Shown in pieces: positions 6,493 through 9,673 of a stretch of DNA of 9,673 nt (position 1 is its first letter; each line of letters starts with the position of its first letter). The position numbers and the translations under genes are program-made. The stretch lies in contig JAICSB010000095.1 in the NCBI GenBank assembly GCA_025937115.1, positions 1-9,673 on the forward strand, read 5' to 3'. Source of the stretch: Pseudonocardiaceae bacterium. Its GTDB lineage: Bacteria; Actinomycetota; Actinomycetes; Mycobacteriales; Pseudonocardiaceae. The notes below the pieces were generated by a model, which saw only the letters and a list, made by a program, of their open reading frames with translations, did not search any database and was not told the origin of the DNA.

Positions 6493-7925
6493 CCGGGGCA
6501 GGTCTTTTCGTAGTCGAGGTCGGGGACGTACTGGTCCCACTCCTCGCGGCTGAGACCTCGGCCGGTGATTGCGCAGGCCCGGTCCGTGGCGTGATCGCGG
6601 AGGTTGAGGAGACGTTCGAGGTCGGCCACGGCGATGGCGCCGTTCCAGCCGCCGACCGCCAGCTTGCGACCATCCGGGAAGAAGACCAGTGTCTCCGCGC
6701 TGGGGGTGCCGCCGACGGGCTGGCCTAGCTGCACTGGGGCGGCCGGATCGCTTACGTCGCGGAGCGCAACGGAGCCTCCGGACGTGGCCGTGGCGAGTAG
6801 GAGGCCGTCCGGCGAGAACGCGATGGAGACCGACGCTGCCGCTGCGGCGACGTCGAGAGCGGGACCGACCCGGGACGGTTTCGTCGGGTCCCCGACGTTC
6901 CACAAGATCACCGTTCCGTTATCGCTTCCCGTGGCCAGGAGCGCACCGTTGGGGGAGAACGCGACGGACGCCACGACACCGCGGAACTCGGGCGGCCCGG
7001 AGAGTGGCCCGCTTCGGCGTGTCGGTGCCGCCGGATCGCTGATATCCCACACACTCAGTGTGCTGTCGTAACTGCCGGCAGCAAGCGTGCGGCCGTCCGG
7101 CGAGAACGCCACCGACGCCACCTTGCCGGTAATGGGCGGCCCGGTCTCCCGGGGTACCGACGGTGCTCTGATATCCCATAGGTGCACGGTCCCATCTTCG
7201 AATAGGCCAGCAAGCAGCTGGCCGCTCGGGGAGAACACGACCGACACCGCTGTGGGGACAAACCCGTCCACGCCGCTGATCTGGGGAGAGCTGAGTTGCC
7301 GCGGCGTGGAGGGATCGCTGATGTCCCACAGGGTCACCCCCGAACTGGCTGTGGCCAGGAGATGTCTCATGGGCGCGATCGAGACTCCCATTACCTCGTC
7401 GCCCGGCGCGGTCAACGAGGGACTGCTTTGCCGCGGGTGCAGCGGGGCGGAGACGTCGAACATCGCTACTGAGCGGTTCGCGGTGCTGGCGGCGGCGGTG
7501 CGTCCGTCGGGAGCCACCGCCACGGCGGCCAGCGCGGAGTTGCCGCTTTCGATCGGCATGCCAACGAGGTGGGGTTCCACCGGATCGCTGGTGGTCCACA
7601 GGACCGTCGTGCCCTCATCGCCACTACCGGCAACCACGCGGCCGTCCGTGGTGAACGCCACCGACCGGGTCGCGTCGGAGCGGCCGGTCAGCGGGGTGCC
7701 GATCCGGCGGGGCCGCGACGCAACGGCGACGTCCCACAGGATCGTCGTGCCGTCGATACTTCCGGTGGCCATCATCGGTGCGGTGGCGGAAAAGCTCACC
7801 GTGGAACCGGTGACCGTCGTGACGTACCTGGCCGCAGCGGGTGAGGTGACGTCGAAGAGCACTGTCGTGCCATCGTTGCTACTCACGGCCAGGAGCCCAG
7901 CGGCCGACCAGGCTAACCCCGACAC
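6489..7925 (-). CDS. WD40 propeller half of the split TIR-WD40 protein
   Basis: This frame carries about ten WD40-type blades with variants of the closing motif GTVILWNV, including GTTILWDV, GTVHLWDI and STLSVWDI. They are joined by proline-rich linkers of the form SDPAAPRR, and most blades hold an AFSPDG turn. The C-terminus, CAITGRGLSREEWDQYVP followed by YEKTC, is typical of actinobacterial TIR or STAND proteins with WD40 tails. The listed start is only the first in-frame GTG. Similarity to the propeller reaches back to 7994, where it joins the TIR frame through a frameshift, so this is almost certainly the second half of one ancestral gene. It could be made alone only by internal initiation, and no ribosome-binding site is evident. 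Propellers are protein-binding platforms, here probably sensing or scaffolding. Confidence 0.85.
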   Translation of the reverse strand: MSGLAWSAAGLLAVSSNDGTTVLFDVTSPAAARYVTTVTGSTVSFSATAPMMATGSIDGTTILWDVAVASRPRRIGTPLTGRSDATRSVAFTTDGRVVAGSGDEGTTVLWTTSDPVEPHLVGMPIESGNSALAAVAVAPDGRTAAASTANRSVAMFDVSAPLHPRQSSPSLTAPGDEVMGVSIAPMRHLLATASSGVTLWDISDPSTPRQLSSPQISGVDGFVPTAVSVVFSPSGQLLAGLFEDGTVHLWDIRAPSVPRETGPPITGKVASVAFSPDGRTLAAGSYDSTLSVWDISDPAAPTRRSGPLSGPPEFRGVVASVAFSPNGALLATGSDNGTVILWNVGDPTKPSRVGPALDVAAAAASVSIAFSPDGLLLATATSGGSVALRDVSDPAAPVQLGQPVGGTPSAETLVFFPDGRKLAVGGWNGAIAVADLERLLNLRDHATDRACAITGRGLSREEWDQYVPDLDYEKTCPG

Positions 7926-7953
7926 GTCCTTGGTGTGACGGTCCGGCGGCGGG

Positions 7954-9414
7954 TCAAGTCGGCGTGGCGCCGCGGGCTCGGTGATATCCCATAGCAGTGG
8001 TGCCTGCCGCGTCGCCTATGACCAGGGTACGACCGTCCGGTGAGATCACCGTGGCAACGACGCCGGCCGAGTGGCCCGCCAGCGGTGAAGCCAGCCTGGT
8101 CGGCCGATGGGGGTCGCGGACGTCCCACAACGTCGGCGCCGCGTCGCCGGTGCCGACCGTCATGGTGCGGCTGTCCGGGGTGAAAGCGATCGACACCTGC
8201 GCCGGCACCCAGCTGCCCTCGGCCTGCTGGCGGGCGGTCGTCGTGCTGCCAAGCGGCACCGGCCGCGCCGGATTCCCGACGTCCCAGAGCGCGACGGCCC
8301 CATTCGTGTCACCCGCGGCTATCACGTGGCCGTCGGGAGAGAACGCGGCAGCTGCGGGCCAGGTCCCCGTCGGGGGAGCGAATGTCCCGAGACGTCTTGG
8401 GCGGGCTACGTTCCCGATGTTCCACAGCACCGTGGTGCGCTTGTCAACGGTGGCGGCCAGCGACGGATTGGGGGCGAAGACTGCCCGCCCATCCAGCGTG
8501 CCGACGTACCGACTGGCGGTAAGCGTTCCTACCAAGGCAGCGCGGGTCTGGCCGCTGGGATGGATGCGGTCCGCCGCGATTCCGAGCATCAGGGAGAGCC
8601 GGGGATCGACGTCACGGGCCAGGACAGCCCGCTGGACGAGCTGCGCTGCGGTGTTGAGCCGCAACCGGTCCTCGGACTGCGCGTAGACGAATGTCAGCCC
8701 GGCGAGTAGTCCGAGGACGCTGAGCATGGCGGCGGCGGAGACGTGCCGAGTGCGACGGAACTGTGTGAGGTGCTCGCCGACCAGCCGGTCCTTCGGCACC
8801 TCGTGCACCGCGGTGGCGACATCCTCGATGCAAGCTCGCAGCGTGTCGGTGGCCTTCGAGTAGCCGGACCGGCGGCGTCGACGCACCCGTCGGAATGCCG
8901 GACCGACGCGGTGGCCGAGAGCCTCAGGAACAAGCTCGAAATACGGTGGGCAGTCATCCGTGGGTCGAGGCAGCACCGCGAGAATGGGTTCTTCGGGGAA
9001 CGAATCCGTCAGCGCCGAACGCGGCAGCGCGTCGGTTGTATCCCAGTCGAAGTCTGCCTTGCCCCACGCGATCGTTCCCGCAGTGTGCACGATCACGATC
9101 TGGGTGATCGCCTTGTTGACCGACTTGTGTTCCCGCCACCACGTCACCTCACGTTCCACCCAGCCGGAACTCGCAGCGGTCGGCGACGCGAGCAGCACGA
9201 GCCACCGCGACGTCTCAAGTCGGGAGCGCAGCGCGCTCCACACGCCCGGACCCGCGGAAAGCACCGAACGATCCCGGAAGACCCGCAGTGCCTGTAACCG
9301 GTACCAGGGCTTGGCGAAGCGCTGTAGCCCGAGCTGAAGAGCGCGGGCCTGCGCCTCGTCCTCACGGGCGTAGGAGATGAACGCGTCGTAGCCGACGAGC
9401 CGAGTCCGAACCAT
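7954..9414 (-). CDS. TIR domain-TM-WD40 protein, N-terminal part
   Basis: The 486-residue frame starts at ATG 9414, with no strong ribosome-binding site. An N-terminal TIR domain (about 7-160) has YDAFISYAREDE, FRDRSVLSAGPGVW, and WLVLLASPTAASS followed by WVERE. Glu89 in WVERE aligns with the catalytic Glu of NAD-cleaving TIR domains such as SARM1 (WVHKE). A single membrane helix lies at about 224-245. The segment LNTAAQLVQRAVLARDVDPRLSLMLGIAAD (about 253-282) is the helical linker common before WD40 tails. Three blades and the start of a fourth follow. The frame breaks at 7995 and ends with 16 unrelated residues. With the downstream frame the protein would have about 980 residues and 14 blades, enough for two seven-bladed propellers. 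TIR proteins of this type are candidate NADase sensors or effectors in bacterial immunity. Alone, this product would keep the TIR domain and membrane anchor but lack most of the propeller. Confidence 0.88.
   Translation of the reverse strand: MVRTRLVGYDAFISYAREDEAQARALQLGLQRFAKPWYRLQALRVFRDRSVLSAGPGVWSALRSRLETSRWLVLLASPTAASSGWVEREVTWWREHKSVNKAITQIVIVHTAGTIAWGKADFDWDTTDALPRSALTDSFPEEPILAVLPRPTDDCPPYFELVPEALGHRVGPAFRRVRRRRRSGYSKATDTLRACIEDVATAVHEVPKDRLVGEHLTQFRRTRHVSAAAMLSVLGLLAGLTFVYAQSEDRLRLNTAAQLVQRAVLARDVDPRLSLMLGIAADRIHPSGQTRAALVGTLTASRYVGTLDGRAVFAPNPSLAATVDKRTTVLWNIGNVARPRRLGTFAPPTGTWPAAAAFSPDGHVIAAGDTNGAVALWDVGNPARPVPLGSTTTARQQAEGSWVPAQVSIAFTPDSRTMTVGTGDAAPTLWDVRDPHRPTRLASPLAGHSAGVVATVISPDGRTLVIGDAAGTTAMGYHRARGATPT
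7989..7998 (-). other. Frameshift joining the TIR and WD40 frames
   Basis: On the minus strand ACT (7998-7996) is the last codon that fits the blade motif in the TIR frame. One G (7995) follows, and CTA TGG GAT (from 7994) then reads LWD in the other frame. Other blades read GTT-V-LWD, so a 2-base loss from a codon such as GTG is the simplest explanation; one extra G is the alternative. No slippery run or repeat that would favour programmed frameshifting is present. Confidence 0.8.
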
Positions 9415-9673
9415 CAGGGCGCGGCGCGCGCTGGTCGTGGAACGCCGCGTACGCGAAGGACACTCATCGACGGTGTGAAATTCAATTTAACGGTATAACA
9501 GAGAGTATTTTGTCGCACACCATCCACCCCTCCGTGGTGAGTAGACTCATCCGAACGGACCTAGCCTCTCACTAAATGCTACCCGATCATGGGCATTCGG
9601 GCTTGAGGCGTGCGTGGGGCGGCCAGGATGGCAGGCGGAACCTCAGGAACGATCAACCTACGTTCTGACGTCC
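9415..9673. other. Upstream region of the TIR-WD40 gene; no gene seen
   Basis: A local AT-rich block at 9475-9513 contrasts with the GC-rich surroundings and probably contains the minus-strand promoter of the TIR-WD40 gene. TATACC (9497-9492) and TTAAAT (9490-9485) are possible -10 boxes, but neither has a good -35 partner. AAATT-C-AATTT (9478-9488) is a small perfect palindrome that could be an operator. Farther right, CCCGA and TCGGG flank a 10-base loop near 9582-9601. No open frame there looks coding. Confidence 0.4.

Noticed and set aside
6088..6903. Minus-strand frame of 271 codons spanning the convergent gene ends
   Set aside because: It runs antisense to the TrkA-RyR gene and out of frame with the WD40 gene, and its product is Arg/Pro-rich without motifs.
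7087..7938. Plus-strand open frame of 283 codons opposite the WD40 region
   Set aside because: Its repeating pattern mirrors the WD40 repeats on the other strand, and no family is recognisable.
7989..7998. Programmed ribosomal frameshifting as an explanation for the split TIR-WD40 gene
   Set aside because: No slippery heptamer, stimulatory hairpin or internal Shine-Dalgarno-like sequence is visible at the junction; mutation is simpler.
1..9673. CRISPR array, rRNA genes or a phage attachment site
   Set aside because: No regularly spaced direct repeats, no rRNA signature stretches and no complete tRNA with a flanking repeat were seen on either strand.

Overview
The window is high-GC DNA with the codon use and gene families of an actinomycete (a Streptomyces-, Micromonospora- or Frankia-like soil bacterium is likely; the genus cannot be fixed from the sequence). 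It looks like an accessory region: signalling and conflict-type genes lie among decayed genes and a dead insertion sequence.

Layout from left to right. At 1-790 (minus) is the 5' part of a class III nucleotide cyclase plus AAA-type ATPase regulator. It runs off the left edge and carries a one-base frameshift near 383. At about 925-1475 (minus) is a wrecked IS6-type transposase with a premature stop, frameshifts and a deletion that removes a catalytic Asp. At 1790-3643 (minus) is an intact Tat-exported FAD-dependent oxidoreductase of the phytoene desaturase/amine oxidase class. At 3957-4409 (minus) is a two-helix membrane protein of the DUF4231 (SLATT-like) type. The stretch 4410-5013 holds its control region and an orphan WD40 blade. 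At 5014-6492 (plus) is a membrane-anchored double TrkA-N (Rossmann) protein ending in a shortened RyR domain. At 6489-9414 (minus) is a TIR-TM-WD40 protein with 14 recognisable propeller blades, split into two reading frames by a frameshift at 7995. The right end (9415-9673) is non-coding and includes the likely TIR promoter region.

The most interesting grouping is DUF4231, TrkA-RyR and TIR-WD40. TIR domains of this type can cleave NAD+, RyR domains have been proposed to bind nucleotide-derived ligands in prokaryotic conflict systems, and DUF4231/SLATT proteins are predicted membrane effectors. A TIR-made NAD-derived signal read by a RyR/Rossmann membrane protein, with a two-helix effector, is a reasonable but untested model. 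The TrkA-RyR start codon and ribosome-binding site lie inside a nested inverted repeat that could control translation.

Several genes here are damaged: the cyclase-ATPase, the transposase, the WD40 fragment, the TIR-WD40 frameshift and the shortened RyR domain. The system in this strain may therefore be inactive, or part of the damage may be sequence error. Start choices and damage calls come from reading the sequence by eye; no database search was run.
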